Positions 26,898 through 37,302 of a DNA stretch of 64,000 nucleotides are shown in pieces. Origin of the DNA: Biostraticola tofi (GTDB taxonomy: Bacteria; Pseudomonadota; Gammaproteobacteria; Enterobacterales; Enterobacteriaceae). A model generated the notes under the pieces. That model was not told the DNA's origin. It saw nothing but the letters and a program-made list of their open reading frames with translations, and did no database searches. The stretch spans positions 186,001 to 250,000 of the forward strand of contig NZ_SMCR01000003.1 in NCBI RefSeq assembly GCF_004343195.1, given 5' to 3'. Positions within the stretch are counted from its first letter, which is position 1; each line of letters starts with the position of its first letter. The translations under genes and the position numbers were made by a program.

Positions 26898-27786
26898 AGA
26901 GCGCAATCAGTATCGGCGCCAGCAGACTGAGCAGAAAACCGTGAACGATAGCGGTAGGCACCACATCAATGCCGCCACTGCGCTGCAGTACCGGCAGGGT
27001 AAAATCCATGGAAGTGGCGCCGCATAGCCCAAGGCCGGTGCTGCGCTGCCTGCGCATCAGTGCCGGGATGAGCACGATCGCCGCCAGTTCACGCAGCAGA
27101 TCGTTAAAAAAAGCAGTGCTGCCGATAACCGGGCCAAACGCGTCGGTCATCAGTATCGCCGACAGGGAATACCAACCAAAGGCCGAAGCCATGGCCAGGC
27201 CGGTGTTGACCGGCAGTCCCAGTATCAGCGCCGCCGCCGCACCGCCAGCCAGGGAACTGACCGCCACCACCGCGGCGATAAACACGCCGCGTCGATTGAG
27301 GATAATCTGCCACAGTGTCATGCCGCTGTTTCGCAACTGAATGCCGACCAGCAACAGCAGCAGGATAAGACAAATTTCGCTGGCGCGGGAAGCTTCGCCG
27401 AGCCAGTGCCAACCGGTCAGACCCAGCCCGAATCCAACCGCCACCACCATACAGAGCCGGAACGAGTCCAGCGCCATGCGCCAGCGCGATGTGGGAGGCT
27501 GGGCATGGCCTGAGCTCGGCCAGGGCAGTCGTTTATCCAGCCACAACAGAGCCAGGTAATTCATGCAAAGAATACACAGGCTGAACACCAGTACGTAACC
27601 GGCTATTAGCATCAGATTAGTGGAGAGATCGTCAAGAAATGCCAGGCTTATACCCATAAAGAACAGGATGACATATACCATGGCGCTTAACAGACGATTT
27701 ACCACCTTCAGGGTGCGCAATCCCTGGCGCGGCAGGACATAGCCAATACATAACGGGATAAGGATAATCAGCAGGCCGGAATACAT
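26887..27786 (-). CDS. lysO: L-lysine exporter LysO (YbjE)
   Basis: 299 residues, identical in length to E. coli LysO. About eight to nine hydrophobic segments. The conserved parts FGWYSLSAILMTDAFGP and CGATSMDFTLPVLQ (with the acidic residue needed for export) are present. It exports L-lysine and thialysine from the cytosol. It stands 135 bases downstream of poxB in the same direction. Confidence 0.93.
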   Translation of the reverse strand: MYSGLLIILIPLCIGYVLPRQGLRTLKVVNRLLSAMVYVILFFMGISLAFLDDLSTNLMLIAGYVLVFSLCILCMNYLALLWLDKRLPWPSSGHAQPPTSRWRMALDSFRLCMVVAVGFGLGLTGWHWLGEASRASEICLILLLLLVGIQLRNSGMTLWQIILNRRGVFIAAVVAVSSLAGGAAAALILGLPVNTGLAMASAFGWYSLSAILMTDAFGPVIGSTAFFNDLLRELAAIVLIPALMRRQRSTGLGLCGATSMDFTLPVLQRSGGIDVVPTAIVHGFLLSLLAPILIALFSV

Positions 27787-27836
27787 ATAAAGAGAACCAT
27801 TAGTTGTTGCGGTCGATATCTTAGGCGTACACGCTA

Positions 27837-27873
27837 GTCAAAAGCCCTGACGCTGTAAAGCAGCGGCAGGGCT
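27837..27873 (-). terminator. intrinsic terminator of ybjX
   Basis: On the minus strand a 13-base-pair stem (AGCCCTGCCGCTG with CAGCGTCAGGGCT, one mismatch) and loop CTTTA is followed by TTTTGACT. It lies about 45 bases after the ybjX stop. Confidence 0.65.
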
Positions 27874-27915
27874 AAATGTGCAAATTTATGCGTCGCTCTA
27901 AAATTAAGAATTACT

Positions 27916-28884
27916 TTATCGCAAAACGGACCTGTTCGGGTAGGCCAGACTCTGAGCTAACTGCTGGCTGAGGTCGTCAAGCAAACCATAGCGCCGACGG
28001 TATTCCGCGCGCTTCTTGCTGGCCAACGATTCAATCGGTTTTCGGCTGATTGACAACGGCAGTGAATAATAGCCGCTATCCTGCAGGGTGCCGTTCAGCG
28101 AAGCCCAGAAGCCGTCGTAATCGGCGTGAAAAAGGTGCTTCTTTTTATAAAAGTAGCGCCAGCAGCGATACATATGATGGCGATTGCTGACGCACAGGAT
28201 CTGCCTGACCCCCAAATGCCGGCCAAGCTCGGTAAGTGCCTCGACCACCAGTCTTTTCGGGAACAGGCCATGGCAGGCTTTGGTCGCTTCATGGATAGCC
28301 TCGTGCGGAACACCACTGGGTGCGCCCTGAAGACCGCCGATAAACAGCGTACCGCCGGCCTGCGGAGTCATGATGAAGGTAATCTGCGCCAGCATGATAT
28401 TTTCATCGTTCATCAACCGCAGAGTGACTTCACCCTCCCGGTTGAATTTATCCATTGAGATGAGGTTTATAGCGTAACGCTTATTATTCTTGCCTTCCAG
28501 TTCCAGTAGCCTGGCGCCGGCGTGATGCAGATGCGCATTGATCACGGCAGGCGGCAGACCTCTGATAAAATTATCGTAGTGATAAACCAGGGCGCTTAAC
28601 TGATCTTCTCGGGCCATGCTGACCGCAAGATAAGGGCGATGCATTTTACAGGGCAGACCTGGCTGGGCTGCCAGAATGCTGGGAAGCATCGGATGTCTGG
28701 CCAGATGATCCAGCCACGCCCCTGAATAGCGCAGGGTGAGAAAATGGCGGATAAAAAAACGCCAGCGGTAAAGTCTGCCTTGCCAGGCAATGCCGGGCGA
28801 ACATTTACCCTTTGCCAGCGCCAGCGCCAATTGCCAGCCATTGATGGCCGGGGCAGGAACCAGGCTGGAGATGATATGCGACAT
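27916..28884 (-). CDS. ybjX: YbjX, VirK/DUF535 family protein
   Basis: 322 residues. No signal peptide. The family pattern is seen in PYLAVSMxREDQLSALVYHYDNF, EGEVTLRLMNDENIMLAQITF and the C-terminal LCVSNRHHMYRCWRYFYKKK-HADYDGFWASLNG. E. coli YbjX and Salmonella VirK belong here; VirK is PhoP-regulated and linked to antimicrobial-peptide resistance and virulence. Two PhoP-box-like repeats precede this gene. In E. coli aqpZ and ybjD lie between lysO and ybjX and macAB after it; all four are missing. Confidence 0.9.
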   Translation of the reverse strand: MSHIISSLVPAPAINGWQLALALAKGKCSPGIAWQGRLYRWRFFIRHFLTLRYSGAWLDHLARHPMLPSILAAQPGLPCKMHRPYLAVSMAREDQLSALVYHYDNFIRGLPPAVINAHLHHAGARLLELEGKNNKRYAINLISMDKFNREGEVTLRLMNDENIMLAQITFIMTPQAGGTLFIGGLQGAPSGVPHEAIHEATKACHGLFPKRLVVEALTELGRHLGVRQILCVSNRHHMYRCWRYFYKKKHLFHADYDGFWASLNGTLQDSGYYSLPLSISRKPIESLASKKRAEYRRRYGLLDDLSQQLAQSLAYPNRSVLR

Positions 28885-28932
28885 AACACGGAGCTCTGAA
28901 ATCGGGAAAGGAGTACTTCAACAAACTAAGCC

Positions 28933-28949
28933 TAAACAAAAGATAAATG
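28933..28949 (-). promoter_or_regulatory. PhoP-box-like direct repeat, same strand as ybjX
   Basis: Read on the minus strand: CATTTA, five bases, TGTTTA. The PhoP box is (T/G)GTTTA-N5-(T/G)GTTTA, so one hexamer is perfect and one has two changes. It ends 49 bases before the ybjX ATG. No clear -10 element follows at the usual distance. Confidence 0.4.
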
Positions 28950-28979
28950 TCCTAACCTTTATCGATCAAGTTGGCTTTT

Positions 28980-28996
28980 TGTTTATTTGCCGTTTA
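28980..28996 (+). promoter_or_regulatory. PhoP-box-like direct repeat, reversed relative to ybjX
   Basis: TGTTTA, five bases (TTTGC), CGTTTA on the plus strand: nearly the full PhoP consensus. It lies 96 bases upstream of ybjX in the opposite orientation. Reversed boxes are known at some PhoP promoters. Confidence 0.45.
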
Positions 28997-29173
28997 TGGT
29001 GTGATTGATTTATCGCCCTTATTAGCCGTGGCGTGAAAGCCAGTTACCGCCGCAGTAATATCAGCTGTGCAGGCACTGACCATCGGCAGTTATCGGCATA
29101 ATAATTATACTTGCGTCAAAAAAGAAAAGTGTTATACCTTGATGGTAAGCGGTAAAAATCCGCTGACCCGGAC

Positions 29174-29202
29174 AAAAAAATGCCAGTAAGGCACTGGCAT
29201 TT
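29174..29202 (-). terminator. intrinsic terminator of cspD
   Basis: On the minus strand AAATGCCAGT / ACTGGCATTT with a five-base loop runs into TTTT. It lies 35 bases after the cspD stop. Confidence 0.8.
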
Positions 29203-29237
29203 AATGGTCGTATCGGTGAGCGTAGCCTAGGGACGCG

Positions 29238-29462
29238 TTATCCGGCCAGAGCCTCGGCTTGAACCGGCAGGATCAGACTGGCGTGATTACCCTTGGGTCC
29301 TTGATGGACCTCGAATTTCACCATCTGGCCTGCTTTTAACGTCCGGTATCCGTCCATCTGGATTGTTGAGTAATGCGCAAATATATCCTCGCCGCCGTTC
29401 TCCGGGCAGATAAACCCAAAACCTTTGGCGTTATTGAACCATTTAACTTTACCCGTCTCCAT
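29238..29462 (-). CDS. cspD: cold-shock-like protein CspD, replication inhibitor
   Basis: 74 residues from ATG 29462 with GAGGG ten bases upstream; the longer open frame upstream is not part of the family. Both nucleic-acid-binding motifs are intact: KGFGFI (RNP1) and DIFAHY (RNP2). QMDGYRTLKAGQ and GPKGNHAS identify CspD rather than CspA. It binds single-stranded DNA and slows replication in starved cells. It is divergent from clpS, as in E. coli. Confidence 0.93.
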   Translation of the reverse strand: METGKVKWFNNAKGFGFICPENGGEDIFAHYSTIQMDGYRTLKAGQMVKFEVHQGPKGNHASLILPVQAEALAG

Positions 29463-29810
29463 GTTTATACATCCCTCGCAACCGAATCTACTGTGTGATG
29501 AGGATTGTTGACGTCGTAAGCTCTTATTGATCATATCGCAAGTGCTTACGCATTTACACTCTAGAGGATAGAAGTCGCAGGTCAAGATGTTGGCGAAGAG
29601 ATGCCAAATGACTTTTTCAAAGTTTGAACCAGGTAACGCTTATTGCGCGTTATTTACTCTTGCACCTGTGATCGGAACAGGATTTATCGTGGCAGGGAGC
29701 GCAATGCGTGTTCAGATGATAAACTCATTAGACATCAGCGGTGCTGGGGCCAGACGCATCTTTTCAGGGCCCCAGTGTTTGATAAAAGGCGGAATTGAAG
29801 CGGATTAGCG
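29463..29810. other. cspD-clpS divergent control region
   Basis: 348 bases with no supported gene. CGTAAGC/GCTTACG forms an inverted repeat near cspD, and CTGGGGCC (29744-29751) with GGCCCCAG (29768-29775) makes an eight-base-pair hairpin 35 bases before the clpS start, probably in its leader. Confidence 0.45.
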
Positions 29811-30131
29811 ATGGGCAATACCAGTAACAGGCCAGAAGTGCAGCACGTGGTCGAAGATAAGTTGAAAGAGGCGCTGCAGCCCCCATCAATGTATAACGTG
29901 ATACTAATCAATGATGACTACACTCCGATGGAATTTGTTATTGACGTATTACAAAAGTTCTTTTCTTATGATGTGGAACGTGCAACGCAACTCATGCTCA
30001 CGGTGCATTATAAAGGTAAGGCTATCTGCGGCGTCTATACTGCCGAAGTAGCCGAAACGAAAGTGGCTCATGTCAACCGATACGCAAAGGAAAATGAGCA
30101 TCCGTTGCTTTGTACGCTGGAAAAAGCCTGA
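29811..30131 (+). CDS. clpS: ClpS, N-end rule adaptor for ClpA
   Basis: 106 residues, the E. coli length. The degron-binding pocket segments [16 protein letters not shown] and the conserved [15 protein letters not shown] region are present. ClpS delivers proteins with destabilising N-terminal residues to ClpAP and blocks other substrates. It lies 26 bases before clpA in the same direction. The ribosome binding site (GAAGCGGA) is weak. Confidence 0.95.
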   Translation: MGNTSNRPEVQHVVEDKLKEALQPPSMYNVILINDDYTPMEFVIDVLQKFFSYDVERATQLMLTVHYKGKAICGVYTAEVAETKVAHVNRYAKENEHPLLCTLEKA

Positions 30132-30157
30132 ACGGGCGATCAATTTGGGAGGTGCCA

Positions 30158-32428
30158 ATGCTCAATCAAGAACTGGAACTCAGTTTAAACATGGCTTTCG
30201 CCAGGGCGCGTGAGCACCGGCATGAGTTTATGACCGTGGAACATCTCTTGCTGGCATTACTCAGCAATCCATCCGCACGTGAAGCCCTTGAAGCCTGCAC
30301 GGTTGATCTGGCGGCCCTTCGCCAGGAACTTGAAGCGTTCATCAAGCAGACGACTCCCACACTGCCTGCTAGCGAGGAAGAGCGCGATACTCAGCCTACG
30401 CTGAGTTTCCAGCGCGTACTGCAGCGCGCGGTGTTCCATGTCCAGTCATCCGGACGCAGCGAAGTGAACGGCGCGAATGTACTAGTGGCGATCTTCAGTG
30501 AACAGGAGTCGCAGGCCGCCTATCTGCTGCGCAAGCATGACGTCAGCCGACTGGACGTGGTCAACTTCATCTCCCACGGCACCCGTAAAGATGAGACCCA
30601 GGCGCCCGGTCCCGAAGCACCGGTCAATGAAGAGCAGGCTGGCGGGGAGGAGCGTATGGAAAACTTCACTACAAATCTCAACCAACTTGCTCGTGTCGGC
30701 GGTATCGACCCGCTGATTGGCCGCGATCGCGAACTTGAGCGCGCTATTCAGGTGCTGTGCCGCCGCCGTAAAAACAACCCGCTGCTGGTAGGCGAGTCTG
30801 GCGTCGGCAAAACCGCCATTGCCGAAGGGCTGGCCTGGCGAATTGTCCGGGGCGAAGTTCCCGAGGTGATTGCCGAGTGCACCATCTATTCCCTCGATAT
30901 CGGTTCGCTGCTGGCAGGGACCAAATATCGCGGTGATTTTGAAAAACGCTTCAAGGCGTTGCTAAAACAGCTTGAGCAGGATCAGAACAGCATCCTGTTT
31001 ATTGATGAAATTCACACCATCATCGGTGCCGGTGCGGCTTCCGGTGGGCAGGTCGATGCAGCCAACCTGATCAAACCGCTGCTGTCCAGCGGCAAGATAA
31101 GGGTGATGGGCTCCACGACCTATCAGGAATTCAGCAATATTTTCGAGAAAGACCGCGCTCTGGCCCGTCGTTTCCAGAAAATCGATATCACCGAACCATC
31201 GGTTGAAGAAACTGTGCAGATTCTTACCGGTCTGAAGTCGAAATACGAAGCCCATCATGACGTTCGTTACACTGCCAAAGCAGTACGGGCGGCGGTGGAA
31301 TTGGCGGTCAAATACATTAATGACCGTCATCTACCGGACAAAGCGATTGATGTTATTGATGAAGCCGGCGCACGCAGCCGCCTGCTGCCGGTAAGCAAGC
31401 GCAAGAAAACCGTCAACGTGGCCGATATCGAGTCTGTGGTTGCCCGTATTGCGCGCATCCCGGAGAAAACCGTGTCTGCCAGCGACCGGGATGTGCTCAG
31501 GAGCCTTGGCGATCGTCTGAAAATGCTGGTGTTCGGACAGGATGACGCCATCCTTGCCCTGACTGAAGCTATCAAGATGAGCCGCGCCGGGCTTGGTCAG
31601 GATCATAAGCCCGTCGGTTCTTTCCTGTTCGCCGGACCGACCGGGGTCGGCAAAACCGAAGTAACGGTCCAACTGGCCAAGGCGCTGGATATCGAGCTGC
31701 TGAGATTCGATATGTCCGAATATATGGAACGCCATACGGTAAGCCGACTGATCGGTGCCCCTCCGGGCTATGTCGGCTACGATCAGGGGGGGCTGCTGAC
31801 TGATGCGGTGTTAAAGCATCCTCACGCGGTCCTGCTGCTGGATGAAATCGAAAAGGCTCACCCGGATGTCTTCAACCTGTTGCTGCAAGTCATGGATAAC
31901 GGTACGCTGACCGATAATAATGGTCGCAAGGCGGATTTCCGCAATGTGATTCTGGTGATGACCACCAATGCCGGCGTCCAGGAAACACAGCGCCAGTCTA
32001 TTGGCCTGATTCAACAGGACAACAGCACTGATGCGATGGGCGAGATCAAAAAAATGTTCTCCCCAGAGTTCCGTAACCGTCTGGATAACATCATCTGGTT
32101 CAACCACCTTTCGCCGGAAATTATCCAGCAGGTGGTGGACAAGTTTATTGTTGAACTTCAGGCCCAGCTGGACGCCAAAGGTGTATCCCTCGAAGTCAGC
32201 GACGAGGCGCGCAACTGGCTTTCCGACAAGGGCTATGACCGTTCAATGGGGGCCCGTCCCATGGCGCGCGTCATGCAGGAAAACTTGAAAAAACCGTTGG
32301 CCAATGAACTGCTGTTCGGCAGCCTGGTTGATGGCGGCTCGGTTTCGGTAGCGCTGGATAAAGACAAAAAGCAGCTTAAGTACGAATTCCTCAGCGCCCA
32401 GAAGCGTAAAGCGGAAGGCGTGCATTGA
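30158..32428 (+). CDS. clpA: ClpA, ATPase subunit of ClpAP protease
   Basis: 756 residues from ATG 30158, with GGGAGG nearby upstream. Order of domains: N-domain that binds ClpS (about 1-140), AAA+ module 1 with Walker [12 protein letters not shown]+ module 2 with Walker A GPTGVGKT, and a C-terminal small domain. The IGL-type ClpP-binding loop is visible as SIGLIQQ in the second module. It unfolds substrates and feeds ClpP; clpP itself is not in this window. A strong terminator follows. Confidence 0.96.
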   Translation: MLNQELELSLNMAFARAREHRHEFMTVEHLLLALLSNPSAREALEACTVDLAALRQELEAFIKQTTPTLPASEEERDTQPTLSFQRVLQRAVFHVQSSGRSEVNGANVLVAIFSEQESQAAYLLRKHDVSRLDVVNFISHGTRKDETQAPGPEAPVNEEQAGGEERMENFTTNLNQLARVGGIDPLIGRDRELERAIQVLCRRRKNNPLLVGESGVGKTAIAEGLAWRIVRGEVPEVIAECTIYSLDIGSLLAGTKYRGDFEKRFKALLKQLEQDQNSILFIDEIHTIIGAGAASGGQVDAANLIKPLLSSGKIRVMGSTTYQEFSNIFEKDRALARRFQKIDITEPSVEETVQILTGLKSKYEAHHDVRYTAKAVRAAVELAVKYINDRHLPDKAIDVIDEAGARSRLLPVSKRKKTVNVADIESVVARIARIPEKTVSASDRDVLRSLGDRLKMLVFGQDDAILALTEAIKMSRAGLGQDHKPVGSFLFAGPTGVGKTEVTVQLAKALDIELLRFDMSEYMERHTVSRLIGAPPGYVGYDQGGLLTDAVLKHPHAVLLLDEIEKAHPDVFNLLLQVMDNGTLTDNNGRKADFRNVILVMTTNAGVQETQRQSIGLIQQDNSTDAMGEIKKMFSPEFRNRLDNIIWFNHLSPEIIQQVVDKFIVELQAQLDAKGVSLEVSDEARNWLSDKGYDRSMGARPMARVMQENLKKPLANELLFGSLVDGGSVSVALDKDKKQLKYEFLSAQKRKAEGVH

Positions 32429-32452
32429 TGGCGTGGATGAAACAATAAAAAT

Positions 32453-32481
32453 AAAAGGCGATGCTCTGCATCGCCTTTTTT
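32453..32481 (+). terminator. intrinsic terminator of clpA
   Basis: AAAAGGCGATGC / GCATCGCCTTTT with a three-base loop (TCT) and a run of six T. A textbook terminator, 25 bases after the clpA stop. Confidence 0.92.
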
Positions 32482-32510
32482 ATTAGTGAACTTATTATGT
32501 CACAACAGGG

Positions 32511-32619
32511 TTTCGCTGATTGTGGTCAGGTTTTCCCCGAGAAGCGTCGGCCGAAGGTCGCCATTTGCAAAGCTGTCATGACCGGCCGACGGTGTCCGCA
32601 GAGAAGGGCATCAGCGAAA
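32511..32619. repeat. nested inverted repeat between clpA and infA
   Basis: Outer arms TTTCGCTGAT (32511-32520) and ATCAGCGAAA (32610-32619), and inner arms CGTCGGCCG (32545-32553) and CGGCCGACG (32583-32591), are all perfect. The 109-base span could fold into one long two-part stem. It occupies the slot of the tRNA gene serW in E. coli, but no tRNA-Ser can be read here. It starts 11 bases after the infA stop on the minus strand, so it may also serve as an infA 3' structure. Confidence 0.6.
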
Positions 32620-32629
32620 TAAAAGCGTA

Positions 32630-32878
<249 letters not shown>

Positions 32879-32953
32879 TTAACCGGCAAGATAATGCCGA
32901 AAAACCCTCATTATGTAAAGAAGTGATGAACAAAGCCGCACTCTGCGCAGGGA

Positions 32954-33670
32954 TCAGTGATCGCTGTTCAGATTGTCGACAGAGAGGGTTTGCGATTGCC
33001 AGCAGTCAGCTGCCAGCGTAATCCGTTGTAATTGACTCAGCAGGGCGAGATAGTCGCGTCGCGGGATTTCCCGTGCGCCTAAGGAGGCCGTATGTGAATT
33101 CAATACCTGACAGTCTATCATTTTTCCACCCTGATGCATAAAGAAACGGCAAAATGTCAGCAATGCCACTTTAGACGCATTGTCCCGGCGACTGAACATC
33201 GATTCGCCGCAAAACATAGCGCCCTGGGAAATACCATACATGCCGCCCACCAGTTCTTCTCCCAGCCATGCCTCTATCGAATGCGCCCGTCCCCGGTGAT
33301 GCAGTCGGATAAATGCCGCCTGGACCTCGGGCCCGATCCAGGTTCCTTCCTGTCCGCGTTCAGCGCAGGCGGCGATAACCTCGGCAAACTGTTGATTAAC
33401 TGTGACGCGATAAGGGTTGTGTCGTATAAAGCGCGCCAGGCTGCGGCTGACATGGAATTCACCGGCATACAACACTGCGCGCGGGTCAGGCGACCACCAT
33501 AGAATGGGGTCTCCCGCAGAATACCAGGGGAAAATGCCGTTCCGGTAGGCGTTCAGCAGACGCTGTTCACTGAGATCGCCGCCAAACGCCAACAGGCCGT
33601 TAGGTTCGTCCAGCGCCCTCTCCGGTGGGGGGAAATGCGGTCTATCCTCTGACAATCGATGCAGTTGCAT
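32954..33670 (-). CDS. aat: leucyl/phenylalanyl-tRNA-protein transferase Aat
   Basis: 238 residues from ATG 33670; another in-frame ATG at 33688 overlaps the end of cydC and neither has a strong ribosome binding site. Family motifs [41 protein letters not shown] and [15 protein letters not shown] are clear. It adds Leu or Phe to N-terminal Arg/Lys, making the degrons that ClpS and ClpA read, and both those genes are 1-3 kb away. The C-terminal tail is divergent. Confidence 0.94.
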   Translation of the reverse strand: MQLHRLSEDRPHFPPPERALDEPNGLLAFGGDLSEQRLLNAYRNGIFPWYSAGDPILWWSPDPRAVLYAGEFHVSRSLARFIRHNPYRVTVNQQFAEVIAACAERGQEGTWIGPEVQAAFIRLHHRGRAHSIEAWLGEELVGGMYGISQGAMFCGESMFSRRDNASKVALLTFCRFFMHQGGKMIDCQVLNSHTASLGAREIPRRDYLALLSQLQRITLAADCWQSQTLSVDNLNSDH

Positions 33671-33675
33671 GGCGC

Positions 33676-35403
33676 TTAACCAACCCATGGCCGATGATAG
33701 CGGTAATAGCGACCTCGGGCGGCAATCAACTGCTGATGAGTGCCTTGTTCGATAAATTGCCCCTGATCCATGACATAAATTCTGTCCATCAAATCCAGTC
33801 CCTGCAGACGATGGGTGACGCTGATGAGCGTTTTGCCCGCGCCATGCTGGCGCAGCAACAGCAGAATCTGTTGCTCGGTGCCGGCATCCAATCCTTCGGT
33901 AGGTTCATCAAGCAGCATCAGCGGCCCGTTATGCAACAGTGCCCGGGCGATGCCGATACGCCTTTGCTCACCGCCGGAAAGCTGCCTGCCGCCTTCGCCC
34001 AGCCAGGCATTCAGTCCATCACCCTCCAGCAGTTTTTCCAGACCGGTTTTATGCAGCATCCCGACCAACTGGTGATCATCGGCGCCGGGCGCGGCCAGGG
34101 TAAGGTTATCCCTCAATGTGGCACTGAACAGGTGAATCCGCTGGGGAACCACGCTTATCATCGAACGGAGCGCCGCTTCGCTCCAGTGGCTGATAGGTTT
34201 ATCGTTCAAGCTGATGGTGCCCTGCTGCGGATCCCAGGCTCGGGTCAGTAACTGCAGCAGCGTCGACTTGCCGCTGCCGGTATGGCCTAGAATCGCCACA
34301 TGAAGGCCCGCCGGCACCGCCAGCGACAGCTGATTGACCGCGGCGGCTGCCTGACCGGGATAGCTGAACACCAGATCGGTAATCATCACTTGGGCGCTAT
34401 CGGCAGTTTCAGGCCCGGCGGCAGGAAAGGTCACGGTTGGCCGCTGGTCAATGATGCCGCTCAGACGCGCTGCAGAGGCCATTACCTGGCCGAGATGCTG
34501 GAAAGCACCTGCAACCGGCCCCAGGGCTTCAAACGCCGCCAGGGCGGCGAATACGAACAGTGCAATCATTGCCCCGGGTGCCGGATAGTTTTCCATTTCC
34601 CCGGCCGCCAGCCAGAATACCAGCGTTACCGTCAGCCCGGTGACCAGCATCAGCAGCGCCTGAGCCAACGCCGACAGGTTGGATTGCCCTTGCTGGCGCG
34701 ATTGCCACACAGCTTCGGTCTGGTCGAGCTGTCGGCGATAGTGCGCCAGTCCGCCATAAACCGTCAGCTCGGCATTGCCCTGCAGCCATCCCGACAACTG
34801 CTGGCGGTATTGGCCCCTGAGACGGGTCAAATCCTGGCCCAATGGCCTGCCGGCGCGATAAAACAGCGGCGGAAACAGCAGCAGTACCGCCAGCATCGCC
34901 GCGCCAAGCGTCAGGGCAAGGGCGTTGTCCAGAAAGCTTAGGCCGAATACCGTCACCACAATGACTACCAGAGCGCTGAGCAGCGGTGACAGCACGCGCA
35001 GGTAAAGGTGGTCCAGGGTATCGACATCGGCCACCAGCCGATTAAGCAGTTCTGCCTGGCGATAGCGGGCGATGATGCCGGGAGTCAACGGCAATAGCCG
35101 GGTAAAGGTATGGATGCGCAAGTGCTGCAATACCCGGAAGGTGGCGTCATGGCTTACCACGCGTTCAGCCCAGCGCCCGGCGGTGCGGGTAATAGCCGCA
35201 CCGCGCACGCCTGCGGCGGGCAGCATGTAGTTGAAACCGAACAGTCCGGCGGCGCCGGCCAGCGCTGAGCCTGCCAGGAACCAGCCGGATAGCGTCAGCA
35301 AGCCGATGCTGGCGAGCAGGGTCAGGATGGCCAGCAGGATCCCCAAGGCGATGCGTCCGCTGTGACGGCGATAAAGCGCCAGAAACGGGTAAAGAGTACG
35401 CAT
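33676..35403 (-). CDS. cydC: ABC exporter CydC of the CydDC thiol/haem system
   Basis: 575 residues from ATG 35403, two bases after the cydD stop; a long upstream frame inside cydD is ignored. N-terminal six-helix membrane domain ([14 protein letters not shown] start) and C-terminal ATPase with Walker A GHTGSGKS and signature LSGGEQRR. With CydD it exports glutathione and cysteine to the periplasm and is needed for cytochrome bd assembly. Translation is coupled to cydD. Confidence 0.94.
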   Translation of the reverse strand: MRTLYPFLALYRRHSGRIALGILLAILTLLASIGLLTLSGWFLAGSALAGAAGLFGFNYMLPAAGVRGAAITRTAGRWAERVVSHDATFRVLQHLRIHTFTRLLPLTPGIIARYRQAELLNRLVADVDTLDHLYLRVLSPLLSALVVIVVTVFGLSFLDNALALTLGAAMLAVLLLFPPLFYRAGRPLGQDLTRLRGQYRQQLSGWLQGNAELTVYGGLAHYRRQLDQTEAVWQSRQQGQSNLSALAQALLMLVTGLTVTLVFWLAAGEMENYPAPGAMIALFVFAALAAFEALGPVAGAFQHLGQVMASAARLSGIIDQRPTVTFPAAGPETADSAQVMITDLVFSYPGQAAAAVNQLSLAVPAGLHVAILGHTGSGKSTLLQLLTRAWDPQQGTISLNDKPISHWSEAALRSMISVVPQRIHLFSATLRDNLTLAAPGADDHQLVGMLHKTGLEKLLEGDGLNAWLGEGGRQLSGGEQRRIGIARALLHNGPLMLLDEPTEGLDAGTEQQILLLLRQHGAGKTLISVTHRLQGLDLMDRIYVMDQGQFIEQGTHQQLIAARGRYYRYHRPWVG

Positions 35404-35405
35404 AA

Positions 35406-37169
35406 TTACAGTTCTCCGCTGCGGATGGCAATCAGGTCTGCCAGCAGGCCCGGTTGACCGGCAAGCTGGTGGTAGCGTCCGCGCTGGACGATGTGTCCGT
35501 TGCTTAACACCCATATCTGGTCAAAATCACTAATATCACTGAGCTGATGGGTGACCATCAGGGTGGTCTGGCGCACAGAGGCGGCATCTAGGGCCCGCAT
35601 GACCAGTCGTTCACTATGGGCATCAAGGCCGGCGGTAGGCTCGTCCAGCAGCAACAGGCCGGGTGATTTAATCAGCGCCCGGGCCAGCGCGATGCGCTGC
35701 GCCTGGCCAACCGAAAGCGTAACGGCGTTCTCGCCGACATCGCTATCGAGACCCTCAGGCAGCAGCGGGAGAAATTCATCTACATAGGCTTCGCCTATGG
35801 CTTGGGCAACGGCCGGTTCACCGGCGTCAGGCTGGCCCAGCATAATATTTTGCCGCACGCTGGCGGCCGGCAAGCGGATATTCTGGCCTACCCAACTGAG
35901 CTGTCGGCGCCAATGCGACATCTTCAACTGGCGCAGTTCATGACCATTGACCAGCAACTGGCCTTCATAGGGCAGAAAGCCCAGTAGCACATTGAGCAAG
36001 GAGCTTTTACCGGCTCCGCTCGGTCCTACCAGCGCCACTCGGTTGCCCGCCGGCAGATCAAATGAGAGCGGGCCGGCAAGCCTGCTGCCGTCGGGGGACA
36101 GGATCACCAGTTGCCTGGCGCTGAGGGAAATCGCAGTCAGTTCAGGTTCTTGTTCCCCTTGCGCCTGATGCCGGGCATCGATTTCAAGGAAGGTGACCAG
36201 CGATTCGGCGGCGCCAACTGCCTGCGCCTTGGCATGATAGAACGTACCGAGATCGCGCAGTGGTTGGAAGAACTCAGGCGCCAGTATCAGTACCAGGAAA
36301 CCGGCGAACAGCGAAACGCCGGTGCCGTAGCTGCCGAAATTAAGCTCACCCAGATAGCTGAAGCCAAAATAGACCGCCACTACGGCAATCGAGATAGACG
36401 CAAAAAACTCCAATACGCCGGAGGATAGAAAGGCCAATCGCAAGACTTCCATGGTGCGTTGGCGGAAATCTTCAGTCGAATGTCGTATATGCTCGGTTTC
36501 CGCCTGGGCTCGATGAAACAGTCGCAGGGTATCCAGCCCACGCAGGCGATCGAGAAAATACCCGCTGAGGCGTTCAAGCGCCAGGAAGTTACGACGATTG
36601 GCATCGGCGGCGCCCATGCCGACCAATGCCATAAATAACGGAATAAGCGGCGCAGTGATAAAAAGAATCAGTCCTGCTGCCCAGTTGATGGGAAAAATCG
36701 CCGCCAGAATCAGCAGCGGCACCATCCCGGCCAGGTACATCTGGGGAAGATAGCGTGCATAATAATCCTGCATATCTTCGATCTGCTCCAGCAGCAGGCT
36801 GCTCCAACTGCCGGCGGGGCGTCCCTCTATCCATGCCGGGCCGAGGCTTTCGAGCCGGTCGAGCACCTGGCGGCGGATCTGACGCCTCAGCAGGCTACCG
36901 GCGATGAAACCGACCCGCTCGCGCAGCAGACTGATACCGGCGCGCAGGACGAACAGCCCCGCCAGCGCCACGAACCAGGGGACTAAATCCGCCCTGGCGG
37001 CCTGGTCCATAATCAGGGACTGGAGCAGATGGGCCATGACCCAGGCCTGGGCGACCAGCACTATGCCGCCCAGCATGCCGAGCAGCAGCGACAGCCTGAG
37101 CCAGCGTTTGACCAGCGTACTTTGAGACTTTAGCCAGCGAACCAGCACCTGTTGTCGATTTTTATTCAT
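35406..37169 (-). CDS. cydD: ABC exporter CydD of the CydDC thiol/haem system
   Basis: 587 residues. N-terminal membrane domain with six predicted helices, then an ATPase with Walker [10 protein letters not shown] and Walker B before DEPTAGLD. The ABC signature reads LSVGQAQR rather than LSGGQ; the same change is normal for CydD. First gene of the cydD-cydC-aat-infA series; trxB lies 190 bases upstream in the same direction, as in E. coli. Confidence 0.94.
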   Translation of the reverse strand: MNKNRQQVLVRWLKSQSTLVKRWLRLSLLLGMLGGIVLVAQAWVMAHLLQSLIMDQAARADLVPWFVALAGLFVLRAGISLLRERVGFIAGSLLRRQIRRQVLDRLESLGPAWIEGRPAGSWSSLLLEQIEDMQDYYARYLPQMYLAGMVPLLILAAIFPINWAAGLILFITAPLIPLFMALVGMGAADANRRNFLALERLSGYFLDRLRGLDTLRLFHRAQAETEHIRHSTEDFRQRTMEVLRLAFLSSGVLEFFASISIAVVAVYFGFSYLGELNFGSYGTGVSLFAGFLVLILAPEFFQPLRDLGTFYHAKAQAVGAAESLVTFLEIDARHQAQGEQEPELTAISLSARQLVILSPDGSRLAGPLSFDLPAGNRVALVGPSGAGKSSLLNVLLGFLPYEGQLLVNGHELRQLKMSHWRRQLSWVGQNIRLPAASVRQNIMLGQPDAGEPAVAQAIGEAYVDEFLPLLPEGLDSDVGENAVTLSVGQAQRIALARALIKSPGLLLLDEPTAGLDAHSERLVMRALDAASVRQTTLMVTHQLSDISDFDQIWVLSNGHIVQRGRYHQLAGQPGLLADLIAIRSGEL

Positions 37170-37302
37170 GGAATGAACATTTCAGCCGGAATAATGACAG
37201 TAAAAAAGATATCCCATCGGGGGATGCGAAGGATCGGGGCGCGCCGATAACCCGGAATGGGGTCATATTACCCCGTCATACCTGCGGAGAAAATAACAAT
37301 AA

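Larger units (their letters stand above)
28885..29173. other. ybjX upstream region
   Basis: No gene. AT-rich near ybjX and containing the two PhoP-box-like repeats annotated separately. The right end runs into the cspD terminator. Confidence 0.5.

Noticed and set aside
29587-29808. 73-codon ORF between cspD and clpS
   Set aside because: No conventional start signal; it spans the control region and the clpS leader hairpin.
32429-32629. tRNA-Ser gene serW expected here
   Set aside because: Neither strand contains the acceptor stem, the long variable arm or the GTTCGAATC-type T loop. No other tRNA was recognised in the window.
35406-37169. Degenerate ABC signature in CydD (LSVGQ) as a sign of inactivation
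   Set aside because: The same substitution is normal for CydD proteins.
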